From IMG/VR virus record IMGVR_UViG_3300009311_000072, positions 1 to 41,282 of that record: a stretch of 41,282 nt of DNA. One strand, written 5' to 3'. Below the pieces are notes generated by a model. That model worked only from the letters and a program-made list of their open reading frames with translations, did not search any database and was not told the DNA's origin. The position numbers were made by a program, and so were the translations under genes. The stretch is from a virus. The first letter of the stretch is position 1. Every line of letters starts with the position of its first letter. Shown here piece after piece: positions 1-7,762 of this stretch.

Positions 1-119
1 AGAGGGTTAAGAAACAAAGCAATCCAAAAAGGAGATGCAGCCGAAGTTAAGCTTTGGATGCAGCTCATTGAAGAATGGGTTGAAAAAGAGAAATTAAAAG
101 TAGAACATGGACCACAAAG
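1..119. repeat. Left copy of exact 119-bp terminal direct repeat
   Basis: Bases 1-119 are identical to 41164-41282. The reading frame of the terminase small subunit continues in phase from the right copy into the sequence after the left copy. The repeat is therefore the overlap of a circular assembly or a terminal redundancy, not a duplicated gene. An exact, short, odd length such as 119 is typical of a de Bruijn graph k-mer overlap. A true packaged direct terminal repeat cannot be excluded from sequence alone. Confidence 0.97.
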
Positions 120-234
120 ACATATCATTATCACAAGAGGCGAAGGAAGCGATAGCGATCAAGCCAGTGAAAATAGACCTGTATCGGGGGCAAATAACGC
201 CGTGGCACCAGAAAGTGATAAAGGAGTGGAATGA
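1..234 (+). CDS. Terminase small subunit, C-terminal part (5' end at right edge of window)
   Basis: This is the second half of the small terminase gene that starts at 40840. Base 1 is the first base of an Arg codon, in the same phase as the frame entering the terminal repeat at 41164. Joined across the junction the protein is about 185 residues. The segment carries a motif usual near the C-terminal end of phBC6A51-type small terminases: a Gly-Asp-Ala, then LWMQLIEEW, then an acidic EKEK. The last 42 or so residues lie over the beginning of the large terminase gene (107-234) and look like an unstructured, charged tail. The partner is the large subunit immediately downstream. Confidence 0.8.
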   Translation, partial: RGLRNKAIQKGDAAEVKLWMQLIEEWVEKEKLKVEHGPQRHIIITRGEGSDSDQASENRPVSGANNAVAPESDKGVE

Positions 235-1522
235 TTCTCTTTATAAGATAATAGCAGTTGGACGGAAAGGAAGAAAAACAACGTTTGATATTAATGAGTT
301 GTTCTTTAACGCGATGACAGATGAGCAGGGGTTAACTTATCCTTTTATCGGACCGACTAGAACACAGGCTAAAAAGATTGTGTGGGAGGATCATATTGAA
401 AAGATTTTGAATTTATGCGATGATAATAATATAGAGTATAACAAGAATAAATCGGAACTATCGATTAGATTCCCTGGATATGGTAAAGTAACAGTAGACG
501 GATCGGATAACATAGAATCATTAAGAGGAAAATCTGACTGGGGAGGGGTTGTCATGGATGAGTTTGCTTCCTGGAAGAATAAGAGATATGCATGGGAGGA
601 TGTAATAGAACCTAACCTTGTTGTGCATAATGCATGGGCAATCGTATCCGGAACGCCAAAAGGATATGAGTATTTTCATCTATTAATGAAAATGGGTGAT
701 CACGTAGGAAAGATTGAGGGTGACGCCTGGGATGATGATGGAAATCTTATCAAGCCCAACAAAGATTTTATATCATATAGATATACAAGCTATAACAATC
801 CATTTGTTAACCACACCTGGATTGATGGAAGAAAGGATAGATTAACTGAAACAGCTTTTAAACAGGAATACTTGGCTAGGTTTGAAAAGTTTACAGGGTT
901 AATTTATAAAGAATTTACTAGAGACATTCATGTGATTGAACCATTTAACATTCCAGTCGGATGGTATAGATATGCAGGCGTAGACTTCGGCGCAGAGAAC
1001 CCTACAGTTTACCTATGGATTGCTATTGATAGAGATGATAAGATATATATATACGATGAGTATTATCAAGCTGGTAAAGATACGGAGTTTCATGCTAATG
1101 TAATAAAAGCAAAGAGCGAGAATAAAGTGCCGGTGACAGTATCTTATGGAGATCCTAGTGGTACTCAAGAAATACTAGACTTTGCCAATCAAAATGTTTA
1201 CATAACGCCAGCAGTTAAGATATTGACAACCCAGCATGAACAGGGATGGGTTAGATCAGGAATAGATAAAGTGCAACAGCTTTTAAAAAAGTCAAGAACG
1301 ACTGGAAAACCCAATATATTTATTTTCAATAATTGTCTTAATACGATCAAGGAGTTTGAATCCTATCGGTGGCTCGAGCATAAGAATCCTAAAGACGAGG
1401 ATTTAAACGAAAGGGATATGCCACTAAAAGCTAACGATCACTGTATGGATGCTTTGAGATATTTTGTGGTTAGCCACTTCTCAAGTACCCCAATAGGTGA
1501 TAAAATATTAGAAGAGGAATAG
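107..1522 (+). CDS. terL: Terminase large subunit (ATPase and nuclease)
   Basis: This is the DNA-packaging motor: an ATPase that pumps DNA into the procapsid and a nuclease that cuts the concatemer. At 471 residues it has the usual length. The Walker A-like loop is GRKGRKTT (residues 52-59). Walker B is GVVMDE (147-152, acidic pair 151-152). The coupling motif is SGTPKG (181-186). The RNase H-like nuclease domain shows GVDFG (Asp293), YGDPSG (Asp349) and NDHCMDALRY (Asp444 and Asp448), the three acidic clusters expected of the Terminase_6 C-terminal domain. The adenine-binding PWHQ segment lies at 32-35, so the start must be upstream of it. ATG 107 is the first ATG but has no clear ribosome-binding site and overlaps the small subunit by 128 bases. 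A later GTG is possible. Confidence 0.95.
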   Translation: MDHKDISLSQEAKEAIAIKPVKIDLYRGQITPWHQKVIKEWNDSLYKIIAVGRKGRKTTFDINELFFNAMTDEQGLTYPFIGPTRTQAKKIVWEDHIEKILNLCDDNNIEYNKNKSELSIRFPGYGKVTVDGSDNIESLRGKSDWGGVVMDEFASWKNKRYAWEDVIEPNLVVHNAWAIVSGTPKGYEYFHLLMKMGDHVGKIEGDAWDDDGNLIKPNKDFISYRYTSYNNPFVNHTWIDGRKDRLTETAFKQEYLARFEKFTGLIYKEFTRDIHVIEPFNIPVGWYRYAGVDFGAENPTVYLWIAIDRDDKIYIYDEYYQAGKDTEFHANVIKAKSENKVPVTVSYGDPSGTQEILDFANQNVYITPAVKILTTQHEQGWVRSGIDKVQQLLKKSRTTGKPNIFIFNNCLNTIKEFESYRWLEHKNPKDEDLNERDMPLKANDHCMDALRYFVVSHFSSTPIGDKILEEE

Positions 1523-1523
1523 C

Positions 1524-3449
1524 ATGAGCACACAGACTCCATTTTCAGGGCTCACCGGCGACCAAAGAGCCGTTGAACTCGTCAAAGCAAGACACACACT
1601 GGCCGAACAGGCACAGAGTGTTATTTTTAGTAAATACGACAAATGGTTTAGGATGTATAAGAATGAAAGGGTGGAGTATAACTATAAAGGATTTTCAAAT
1701 ATTAGAGTGCCTAAAGCATTTGAGAAAGTAGAACGAGGAACTGGAATATTAGCTCAAGCAATTAAAAGAATTAGGATTATACCTCAAGGAGAGGAGGATA
1801 AAGAATCAGGAGAAATGAATGAGAGGTTGATTGAATTTGAGGATAGAGTTTTAAACATACCGAAGATTAGAAAACAGTGGATTAAGTCAGCCAGGATTCA
1901 CGGCCAATCATATTTAAAAGTTACATGGGATGTGGGCAAAGAGGAACCGGAAAGACCATATAAAGGAATTGATATCTCTTTACCCGATCCTAAAACTATT
2001 TTTTACAATCCGGACCACACACCAGATAAACCTTTTAGATGGGTGATCCATGACATGGACGTTCCATATGAGGAACTATCCAAAAACAAATCATTTGATA
2101 AGGAAGCTTTACTAAAAGCTAAAGATACCGCTACATTAGGAAAGAACACAGCGCATAAAGGTAGGAAAGGAAGAACCGGGAACAAGGGAGATTGGAAAAG
2201 CGATGAGACCACATTAATGGTCAATGTAAAGGAATATTACGGGCCATACCAGGATACTGACGAATCGGATGTTGAGCCATACAGAATCATTATGGCCAAT
2301 AATGAGCATATACTAAAGAAAGGATTAAATCCTTATGCAGAAATACTAGATGATCCGATTCCAATCATCCCACTTTACACATACGTAGTGCCTCATGAGC
2401 CACACGCAATGGGGGACATCGAGGCAACAGAATCTTTAATTATTGAATTAAACGACACGCGTAACCAAAGAATGGATACAGTTACGCAAAACATTGATCC
2501 TCCTAAGGAAGTATTAAAAGCAGCGCAGATTTCAGAATCCGATTTGGTGGCTAAGAGAGGATGGATTATTCATTCCTCAATGCCAAATGGAATCAAGTGG
2601 GTACATCCTGATATGCAAGGAGTTATCGCGGCAATCAACGAGGAGAAAATCATTCAAGGGGATATTGATAGAACATTAGGTATTCCAAGCTTTGGAGCAG
2701 AAACTCCAGTAGCTGGGGACTTAACAACTGATACAGCAACTGGAATCAATGCAACACTTCAAGCCCAAGATGTTATTTCGAACTCGATACTAGAGGAAGT
2801 TAAGGAAGCATTAAAGAAATTTTATCGAGCGATATTAGCTTACAACCAAACATTCATTGACCGGGAATTTAAAATTACAGTATTAGAAGAGGATGTGACT
2901 AATGTTCAGGGAGAGCAAATGGCTCCTGAAGAAATAGAAGGGCAGCCAGCAGCTCAACCAGCGCAAATACTAAGGGGTGGAATGGCAATGCAGCCATTCA
3001 CAGTTGATAAGGACCGCATCAAAGGAAACTTTGATTTAGATGTAGAGGTAGAATTAGTTGGGAACAGACTGGCCAGGAGAGCAGAAGCATTGGCCGCTAT
3101 TAAAATTATTGGACAAATACCTGGAGCAAAGCATGGGAGATTAATTGAGGATTACTTAAGGACTCATGATAAATACAACATTGAGGATTACTGGCAGCCA
3201 CCAGAACCTCCAGCTCCGGAAGCTCCAAAAGTTAGCGTTTCATTGAGAGGTGAATTGGGCGATATGAGATCAGCTCAGGTATATAAAAACATCCCTGGAG
3301 TGAATGAAGCATTAGGAGATCCTGCATTTAGTATCGAGGGTAGAAAGATAATGAGAGGAGAATTACCGGAGAACGAGGAAAGAGATGATAAGGATAGAGA
3401 AATAGAAGAAAAGAAAAAAGAGAAAGTAGAAGTAAAGGAGGTTAAATAA
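1524..3449 (+). CDS. Portal protein (P22 gp1-like)
   Basis: This is the predicted dodecameric portal at the capsid vertex, where DNA enters and the tail attaches. It starts one base after the large terminase stop, the usual gene order. The 641-residue length is near that of P22-type portals. The recognisable central part has an ATESLIIELNDTRNQRMD helix near residues 300-318, followed by a DIDRTLGIPSF segment and a long helix feeding a membrane-free C-terminal region. The last 80 residues are rich in Pro, Glu and Lys and end in a very acidic and basic tail. This tail ends with a good ribosome-binding site for the next gene. The family assignment rests on pattern, size and position. Confidence 0.88.
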   Translation: MSTQTPFSGLTGDQRAVELVKARHTLAEQAQSVIFSKYDKWFRMYKNERVEYNYKGFSNIRVPKAFEKVERGTGILAQAIKRIRIIPQGEEDKESGEMNERLIEFEDRVLNIPKIRKQWIKSARIHGQSYLKVTWDVGKEEPERPYKGIDISLPDPKTIFYNPDHTPDKPFRWVIHDMDVPYEELSKNKSFDKEALLKAKDTATLGKNTAHKGRKGRTGNKGDWKSDETTLMVNVKEYYGPYQDTDESDVEPYRIIMANNEHILKKGLNPYAEILDDPIPIIPLYTYVVPHEPHAMGDIEATESLIIELNDTRNQRMDTVTQNIDPPKEVLKAAQISESDLVAKRGWIIHSSMPNGIKWVHPDMQGVIAAINEEKIIQGDIDRTLGIPSFGAETPVAGDLTTDTATGINATLQAQDVISNSILEEVKEALKKFYRAILAYNQTFIDREFKITVLEEDVTNVQGEQMAPEEIEGQPAAQPAQILRGGMAMQPFTVDKDRIKGNFDLDVEVELVGNRLARRAEALAAIKIIGQIPGAKHGRLIEDYLRTHDKYNIEDYWQPPEPPAPEAPKVSVSLRGELGDMRSAQVYKNIPGVNEALGDPAFSIEGRKIMRGELPENEERDDKDREIEEKKKEKVEVKEVK

Positions 3450-3450
3450 C

Positions 3451-3666
3451 ATGGAAGAAAACTTGGAGATACAATTTAAAAAATGGAAAGAGGACCCTAT
3501 GTTTGGGTACTTCGAGAAAAGAATGCGTGAACAGGCAGATTTATTGCGAGAGCAAGCAGATGTGCCACAGGTCGATGTTCATGATAGATTGTGGTTACTC
3601 GCAAAGGCTCAAGGCATTGATGAGTCTTTGAAACAACCTGACTTATGGCTAAAAGAAAAAAAATAA
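3451..3666 (+). CDS. Small head-region protein, unknown function
   Basis: This 71-residue, charged, helix-rich protein lies directly after the portal gene. A strong Shine-Dalgarno (AAAGGAGGT) lies just upstream of ATG 3451, inside the end of the portal gene. The sequence has alternating Glu, Lys and Arg with aromatic residues (FGYFEKRM, DLWLKEKK) and no cysteine or membrane segment. Small proteins in this place between portal and scaffold are common in podovirus-like genomes and are usually uncharacterised. The last 22 bases overlap the next small gene. Confidence 0.7.
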   Translation: MEENLEIQFKKWKEDPMFGYFEKRMREQADLLREQADVPQVDVHDRLWLLAKAQGIDESLKQPDLWLKEKK

Positions 3667-3782
3667 CGAAAGCTAAAGCCAAACAGATGCTTAAAGAGAA
3701 TAGAGCTCACGGAAAGCCATTAAGTAAGAAACAGAAAAGTTTCTTTGGTCTAATCGCTGGCGGCGGAAAGCCAAGGAAATAA
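3645..3782 (+). CDS. 45-residue basic protein with KPLSKKQKSFFG motif
   Basis: This very short gene overlaps the end of its neighbour. The product begins MAKRKKITK and ends AGGGKPRK. Its core, GKPLSKKQKSFFGLIAGG, resembles a tiny conserved phage family with a K-P-L-T/S-x-K-Q-x-x-F-F/Y-G pattern, found in head gene clusters next to portal and scaffold genes. The strong basic character, lack of cysteine and position suggest a minor structural or assembly peptide. The reading frame is open from ATG 3645 to TAA 3780-3782. The function is not known to me. Confidence 0.7.
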   Translation: MAKRKKITKAKAKQMLKENRAHGKPLSKKQKSFFGLIAGGGKPRK

Positions 3783-3787
3783 CATTT

Positions 3788-4063
3788 ATGTCTAAACCAA
3801 ACGACGAAAAAAAACAAGCAGAAACAGGGCTGCCTTATGATGGAGGCAGAGGCGGTGATATTATTCACCACGATACGGAGATGCCTCGTATCAACTCGCA
3901 CGTCGTGAAAACTGGGGCGAAAGAGGAAAAAGTTGGTCCTGACGCAGGAGTCAACTTTAGAGAGCCCTACGACGAGCAACACGGCGGCGAAGAGAACCTA
4001 CATGATAGACATGTGAAAGTAGGTGAAATTGACCACACCTCTACTCAAAAATTTGAGAAGTAA
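3788..4063 (+). CDS. Hypothetical hydrophilic protein in head cluster
   Basis: This 91-residue, highly polar protein starts five bases after the preceding stop. It is rich in Gly, His, Asp and Glu (for example DGGRGGDIIHHD and EQHGGEENLHD) and has no membrane segment or cysteine. It looks intrinsically disordered. The position between portal and scaffold suggests a minor virion or assembly factor, but no family was recognised. It is followed by a structured non-coding stretch before the scaffold gene. Confidence 0.6.
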   Translation: MSKPNDEKKQAETGLPYDGGRGGDIIHHDTEMPRINSHVVKTGAKEEKVGPDAGVNFREPYDEQHGGEENLHDRHVKVGEIDHTSTQKFEK

Positions 4064-4086
4064 CCTTAATAATTAGGCCAAGAGGT

Positions 4087-4184
4087 GAGGTTTCTTCCAT
4101 GCCTTATCGGATAATTAAGAGGATCCGGCTAAGTCCTCAATTCTGATACTTTAGATTTATCCGATGCGGCATGGAGGAAATCTC
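4087..4184 (+). other. Long inverted repeat: structured leader upstream of scaffold gene
   Basis: The arms 4087-4114 and 4157-4184 are 28 bases each and complementary at 24 of 28 positions. Two of the remaining pairs can be G-U or A-C wobble. Inside the loop, GAGGA (4119-4123) can pair with TCCTC (4134-4138) and AATT (4113-4116) with AATT (4139-4142), giving a nested stem. No T-run follows the outer stem, so it is not a simple intrinsic terminator. It lies in a 139-base gap between two late genes. It could be a processing site, an mRNA stabiliser or a translational control element for the scaffold gene. Confidence 0.6.
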
Positions 4185-4202
4185 TATATTGGCTACATAA
4201 TC

Positions 4203-5069
4203 ATGCCAGAAGAAAAAAAGACGGATAACATTATGCTAAATCAGGAAGGACAACCTGTTAATGTTCCTGGAGTAAAAGACGAAAAAGTCGTCAAGGATGC
4301 CGAAGGAAATCCTATTGTGCCAACCGGCACAGAGGAACCTGGCACCGAAGCTCCTAAAGATAAATTAGCAAGGCCCGCACCTGATCCAAGTGCTGCGCAG
4401 CCGCAGCCAGTAGCTATGCCCGATCAAAAAGCTCCTGATCAGATCCAGGAGACAGCTCCTCAAAAGGCCGTGGAGGAAACGATAACCTTTGATGAGTTGG
4501 CTGCGAAAAAGGGATTTAAATCGCCTGATGATATGGCGAAATCTTATCAAAACCTTGAATCGCAGAATACAAGAGTAGAAGTCTCCTTAGCAGATGCAAT
4601 AAAGGCCAGAAATGAAGGCGAAGTTTCTAATGAAAGAAACGAAGTCGAATCTGCTATGAATGCTGAATCCACCGATGATGCTTTGAAAATTGTCAGTCGT
4701 ATGATTGACAAAAAAGTAAAGGCAGTCGAGGATAAGCAGGAATATCAGTTGCATTTAATGGCTAACCCTGATGACCAGAAGCACGCAGCAAAAGCGATTG
4801 ACATTGTGCGTGAAAATCCTGGTATTAGTTGGGGAACTGCATTTGACGCTGCTAAGGGTAGAGACACTGGACAAAACCTTAGCGCAGCACGCGAAGAGGG
4901 CAAGCAAGAGGCATATGATACAAAAACAGCAAAAGAGGATGTCACCGATATTCACGGTGGGACCACTAAAGAGCTGCAAATGACTCCCAAAATGTTAATA
5001 GATGGGATAAAGACAGGACAGATTCCACTTGCTGAGGCTCGTAAGATTATCAACGCTGCTACACCTTAA
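4203..5069 (+). CDS. Scaffolding protein candidate
   Basis: The 288-residue, acidic, Pro- and Gln-rich protein lies immediately before the major capsid gene, where scaffolds are encoded. The N-terminal 90 residues are low-complexity (AAQPQPVAMP, KAPDQIQETAP). Next comes a short conserved-looking segment FKSPDDMAKSYQNLES (near residues 105-120), typical of phage scaffold-like proteins, then long helices with coiled-coil character. The frame is also open from ATG 4164, but that start lies inside the right arm of the inverted repeat, so ATG 4203 (MPEEKKTDN) is preferred. No cysteine or membrane segment was seen. Confidence 0.72.
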   Translation: MPEEKKTDNIMLNQEGQPVNVPGVKDEKVVKDAEGNPIVPTGTEEPGTEAPKDKLARPAPDPSAAQPQPVAMPDQKAPDQIQETAPQKAVEETITFDELAAKKGFKSPDDMAKSYQNLESQNTRVEVSLADAIKARNEGEVSNERNEVESAMNAESTDDALKIVSRMIDKKVKAVEDKQEYQLHLMANPDDQKHAAKAIDIVRENPGISWGTAFDAAKGRDTGQNLSAAREEGKQEAYDTKTAKEDVTDIHGGTTKELQMTPKMLIDGIKTGQIPLAEARKIINAATP

Positions 5070-5094
5070 AAATAGAGAAAGGAGTATATAAGTT

Positions 5095-6171
5095 ATGCCT
5101 GCAATAGGACTTGGTACTATTACTAGTATCAGCGATCTTACCAATTTGGTAAAAACTTATTACGACCGGATGCTATTGGAGACCCTTGATCCTGAAGTTA
5201 AGTTCTTTCAGTTTGGCGTTAAGAAACCGTTGCCACGAGGCGAAGGTAACAGCGTCTACTGGAATAGGCCAAGACGTTTAGGTTTTGGTCAGAAGTTAGC
5301 TGCTGGGATTAAGCCGTCTGCCAATGAGCTATCAACCATACTCGTTTCTGGTTTGATTGAGGTTTATGGTGGATACACCCTCATTGAGGACTTAGTATCT
5401 ACCACGGCTATCGTTGATCCATTGGAAATCGCAACCCAGGAGCTTGCTAAGCAAGCTGCTGAAACGATTGATAAGGCTACGATGCAAGCGATCATCTTCT
5501 ATGGTGATCCAGGTACTAACACTTCTGCGGTTCATGTTACTAAAAGCTCTGCTGCACTTTTGATTTCGACTAACTCTTTTGTCGCTAATGTTGATACAGC
5601 ATGTCTCATTGCAGTATCCGACATTAGGGCTTGTACAGCTGAATTAAGGCGTAGGAGAGTTCCGACTGTTGATGGTCAGAACTACGTGGGTATAATCAAC
5701 CCAGTTGTAGCTGCTGACATGAGGTCGGACTCAACATGGCAGAACTGGCATCAGTACACCACCCCTGAATTCCTTTATCGAGGTGAAATTGGAAGAGTAG
5801 AAGGTGTTCGATTCGTCGAAACCGACTTGACTCCAGTTTCAGCCGGTTCAGGCGCAGGTATCGCCATTTCAATGGCGGCTGGTGTTTCTGCACTTGCCTA
5901 TGGTACGCCGATTTTCGGACGAGGATTCTACGGAGTAACTGAGTTAGATGGAGGAATCCATACTTACTTAGTAACCGGAGCTTCTAAGTCTGACCCTCTC
6001 AATCAGACAACCACATATGGTTGGAAAGCATTCTACACTTCTAAGGTTTTGAACGTATCAGCTGGATTAGTTCTTTGGACTGGTTCCGAAGACACTATGA
6101 CTGGTACTAGTTCAACCTCTGCTCGTGAGGCTGCTGGATTGACTCTATCGGCAATTCCAACTGCTACCTAG
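5095..6171 (+). CDS. Major capsid protein, N4-gp56 family
   Basis: This is the predicted HK97-fold coat protein forming the capsid shell; 358 residues is the expected size. Diagnostic stretches include the N-terminal TNLVKTYYDRMLLETLDP, the RRRRVPTVDGQNYVG loop (near residues 185-199) and INPVVAADMRSD followed by WQNWHQYTTPEFLYRGEIGR. The family name comes from phage N4 gp56. ATG 5095 is preceded by AAGGAG (5079-5084). The gene follows the scaffold candidate by 25 bases and ends before a hairpin and promoter. The composition is more Ala-, Gly- and Thr-rich than in neighbouring genes, as usual for coat proteins. Confidence 0.93.
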   Translation: MPAIGLGTITSISDLTNLVKTYYDRMLLETLDPEVKFFQFGVKKPLPRGEGNSVYWNRPRRLGFGQKLAAGIKPSANELSTILVSGLIEVYGGYTLIEDLVSTTAIVDPLEIATQELAKQAAETIDKATMQAIIFYGDPGTNTSAVHVTKSSAALLISTNSFVANVDTACLIAVSDIRACTAELRRRRVPTVDGQNYVGIINPVVAADMRSDSTWQNWHQYTTPEFLYRGEIGRVEGVRFVETDLTPVSAGSGAGIAISMAAGVSALAYGTPIFGRGFYGVTELDGGIHTYLVTGASKSDPLNQTTTYGWKAFYTSKVLNVSAGLVLWTGSEDTMTGTSSTSAREAAGLTLSAIPTAT

Positions 6172-6223
6172 TCGTAATTGGAACGATCTGAACCTGCCTG
6201 TGGGTTTATTACTCAACACAGGT

Positions 6224-6243
6224 GGCAAGCTTATTGGCTTGCC
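6224..6243 (+). other. Stem-loop after capsid gene
   Basis: A perfect 7-bp stem (GGCAAGC with GCTTGCC) closes a 6-base loop. About 15 bases upstream, CCTGTG and CACAGG can form another short stem. No T-run follows, so it is not a clear intrinsic terminator. It could protect or end the abundant capsid mRNA. The right arm overlaps the possible -35 box of the promoter that follows. Confidence 0.5.
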
Positions 6244-6268
6244 TGGGTAATTGAACATATGCTATAAT
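6239..6268 (+). promoter_or_regulatory. Extended -10 promoter upstream of cassette region
   Basis: A perfect TATAAT (6263-6268) is preceded by TG one base away (TGC-TATAAT), an extended -10 element of the sigma-70 type. A weak -35 box TTGCCT (6239-6244) lies 18 bases upstream. Predicted transcription starts near 6275, ahead of the small genes at 6309 and 6526 and the sugar cassette. A very similar extended -10 lies at 38930. Confidence 0.6.
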
Positions 6269-6308
6269 ATATAAAGGTCGATTACCGAGTATAAGCCAAT
6301 AAACTATC

Positions 6309-6521
6309 ATGTCAAAAAGACAACTAACAGATGCAACAGATGCAGGTAACAGCCAGCCAGTCGGCGAGGGTTACGAAGAACTAATTACCTCTGCAGGTAA
6401 TAAGTTAGTTTTTAGAACTCCGGCCGAGAGGTACGCTTACCAAAATAGCCCTGCGAATGCAACACAACTCGGAAAACGAAAAGGTGAATTTAATAAGGTC
6501 CAGGATAATGCGGCCCAATAA
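6309..6521 (+). CDS. Hypothetical protein after capsid gene
   Basis: This 70-residue polar protein is the first gene after the predicted promoter. It contains YEELITSAGNKLVFRTPAERYAY and ends in a charged GKRKGEFNK tail. No cysteine, membrane segment or known motif was seen. Small proteins of this type downstream of coat genes are sometimes head-completion or decoration factors, but nothing here shows that. The leader has no good ribosome-binding site. Confidence 0.55.
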   Translation: MSKRQLTDATDAGNSQPVGEGYEELITSAGNKLVFRTPAERYAYQNSPANATQLGKRKGEFNKVQDNAAQ

Positions 6522-6525
6522 GATT

Positions 6526-6717
6526 ATGTCTAAGAAAAAAGAAACCAAAAAAGAAACAGTTAAAAAGACAAAACGCATTCCAGTTAAACATGGTTCTTGC
6601 ACGTGGTGTGGGGCTAAGATTGATAAAGTACCTTTAGAGTTTTGTTCCGATGAATGTAGGGAAACCTATGTGGATCATAACCCTGAGGTTGAGATCAAAA
6701 AGGCAAAAGCCAAATAG
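6526..6717 (+). CDS. Small zinc-finger protein
   Basis: This 63-residue protein has a lysine-rich N-terminus followed by a four-cysteine zinc site: CTWC, then nine to ten residues, then FCSDEC. The FCS-x-x-C-R ending is typical of small treble-clef or zinc-ribbon proteins. It could bind nucleic acid or act as a scaffold. ATG 6526 lies four bases after the preceding stop. An earlier in-frame ATG (6508) overlaps the upstream gene and would add six residues. It probably shares the 6263 promoter transcript. Confidence 0.65.
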   Translation: MSKKKETKKETVKKTKRIPVKHGSCTWCGAKIDKVPLEFCSDECRETYVDHNPEVEIKKAKAK

Positions 6718-6726
6718 GCTGGATTA

Positions 6727-6766
6727 CTGTATCATTTAAATAATACAGAAACTAAGGTTACTGTAT
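6727..6766. promoter_or_regulatory. Operator-like palindrome with extra half-site before the sugar cassette
   Basis: CTGTAT (6727-6732) and ATACAG (6743-6748) form the ends of a 22-bp palindrome with one mismatched pair and a self-complementary ATTTAAAT centre (6734-6741). A third half-site, with the nine bases TTACTGTAT, repeats exactly at 6724-6732 and 6758-6766. Inverted plus direct half-sites are a common layout for a dimeric repressor or activator. The cassette starts 37 bases further on. No specific regulator is assigned. Confidence 0.45.
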
Positions 6767-6802
6767 TAGTGCAACAATAAAGAAATTAATAGGATAAGAC
6801 CT

Positions 6803-7762
6803 ATGCGTATAGCAATAACTGGGGCAGCCGGTTTTATCGGTTCAAACTTCGTCTATTATATGGCGAAGAAATACCCTAACTACGATTTTGTTTTAATAGA
6901 TAAATTAACCTACGCTGCTGGCGAGGGCGGTTTTGCGTGGGATAACATCGAGGATTTCCGCACGGATCCTCGATTTCGCTTTTTTGAAAACGATATTTGT
7001 GATGAGGAATCAATGTATGACGCTTTGTATATGTGTAATTCAGTAGTCAACTTCGCTGCAGAATCGCACGTAGGTAGAGCTATTGTTAAACCAAATAGAC
7101 ACATGCGTTCGAATATAATGGGAGCAGCCATTATAGCAGAGGTAGCCACGAATTATCACATGAGGATGTTACATATAAGTACTGATGAGGTATATGGGGA
7201 AATCAATAAAGGAAAATTTGAGGAGGATGCGCCTAGGCTTCCACAAAATCGTTATGCTGGCTCGAAAGCGGCAGCAGAAGTCTTTACTTACTCGTATATG
7301 TTTCCTCCCCATAATTTGGATATATTGTATACTCGTTCTGGTAACAATTTTGGCAAGTTCCAATCGCAAGAAAAATTTGTACACGTTATTGCGGAAAGTA
7401 TTGCCAAGAACCGTGCGATTCCTGTCCACGGAAAGGGGGAAGAAATACGAGACTGGCTTTACGTTTTGGATAACTGCCGAGCTATTGACCTCGTATTACA
7501 TGAAGGTAAAAGTGGGGAATTTTATAACATCGCTCCTCATAATGAGTTGCGTAATATTGATCTTGCTAAGCTCGCTATTGATAAATTCGGAGGCACGCTC
7601 AATTTTATCGCCAATCGTCCTGGTAATGATGCTCGTTATTCTTTGGATACAAAAAAGGTCGAAGCATTAGGATGGAAACCAGCAGCAGTAGGTAAGGAGT
7701 TTGAAAAAGTAATGTTAGAAACGATAGAATACTACATTAATAAATATAGGAGGGGAAAATGA
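6803..7762 (+). CDS. rmlB-like: dTDP-glucose 4,6-dehydratase-like enzyme (extended SDR)
   Basis: The 319-residue NAD-dependent short-chain dehydrogenase of the RmlB type would convert an NDP-glucose to its 4-keto-6-deoxy form in the cytoplasm. The Rossmann loop GAAGFIG is at residues 7-13. LIDKLTYAAG (near 31-40) matches the RmlB pattern. STDEVYG (126-132) carries the active-site Thr, Asp and Glu. The catalytic pair is Tyr151 and Lys155 in RYAGSK. RDWLYVLDNCRAI further on matches the substrate-binding segment. It is slightly shorter than usual (about 340-360). It is the first gene of the cassette and overlaps the next by four bases. The exact nucleotide carrier (dTDP, UDP or GDP) is inferred from family resemblance only. 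Confidence 0.85.
   Translation: MRIAITGAAGFIGSNFVYYMAKKYPNYDFVLIDKLTYAAGEGGFAWDNIEDFRTDPRFRFFENDICDEESMYDALYMCNSVVNFAAESHVGRAIVKPNRHMRSNIMGAAIIAEVATNYHMRMLHISTDEVYGEINKGKFEEDAPRLPQNRYAGSKAAAEVFTYSYMFPPHNLDILYTRSGNNFGKFQSQEKFVHVIAESIAKNRAIPVHGKGEEIRDWLYVLDNCRAIDLVLHEGKSGEFYNIAPHNELRNIDLAKLAIDKFGGTLNFIANRPGNDARYSLDTKKVEALGWKPAAVGKEFEKVMLETIEYYINKYRRGK

Noticed and set aside
7185-7670. 161-codon open frame on the plus strand, out of phase inside the RmlB-like gene.
   Set aside because: The dehydratase frame has intact active-site motifs along the whole stretch; the other frame has no recognisable domain.
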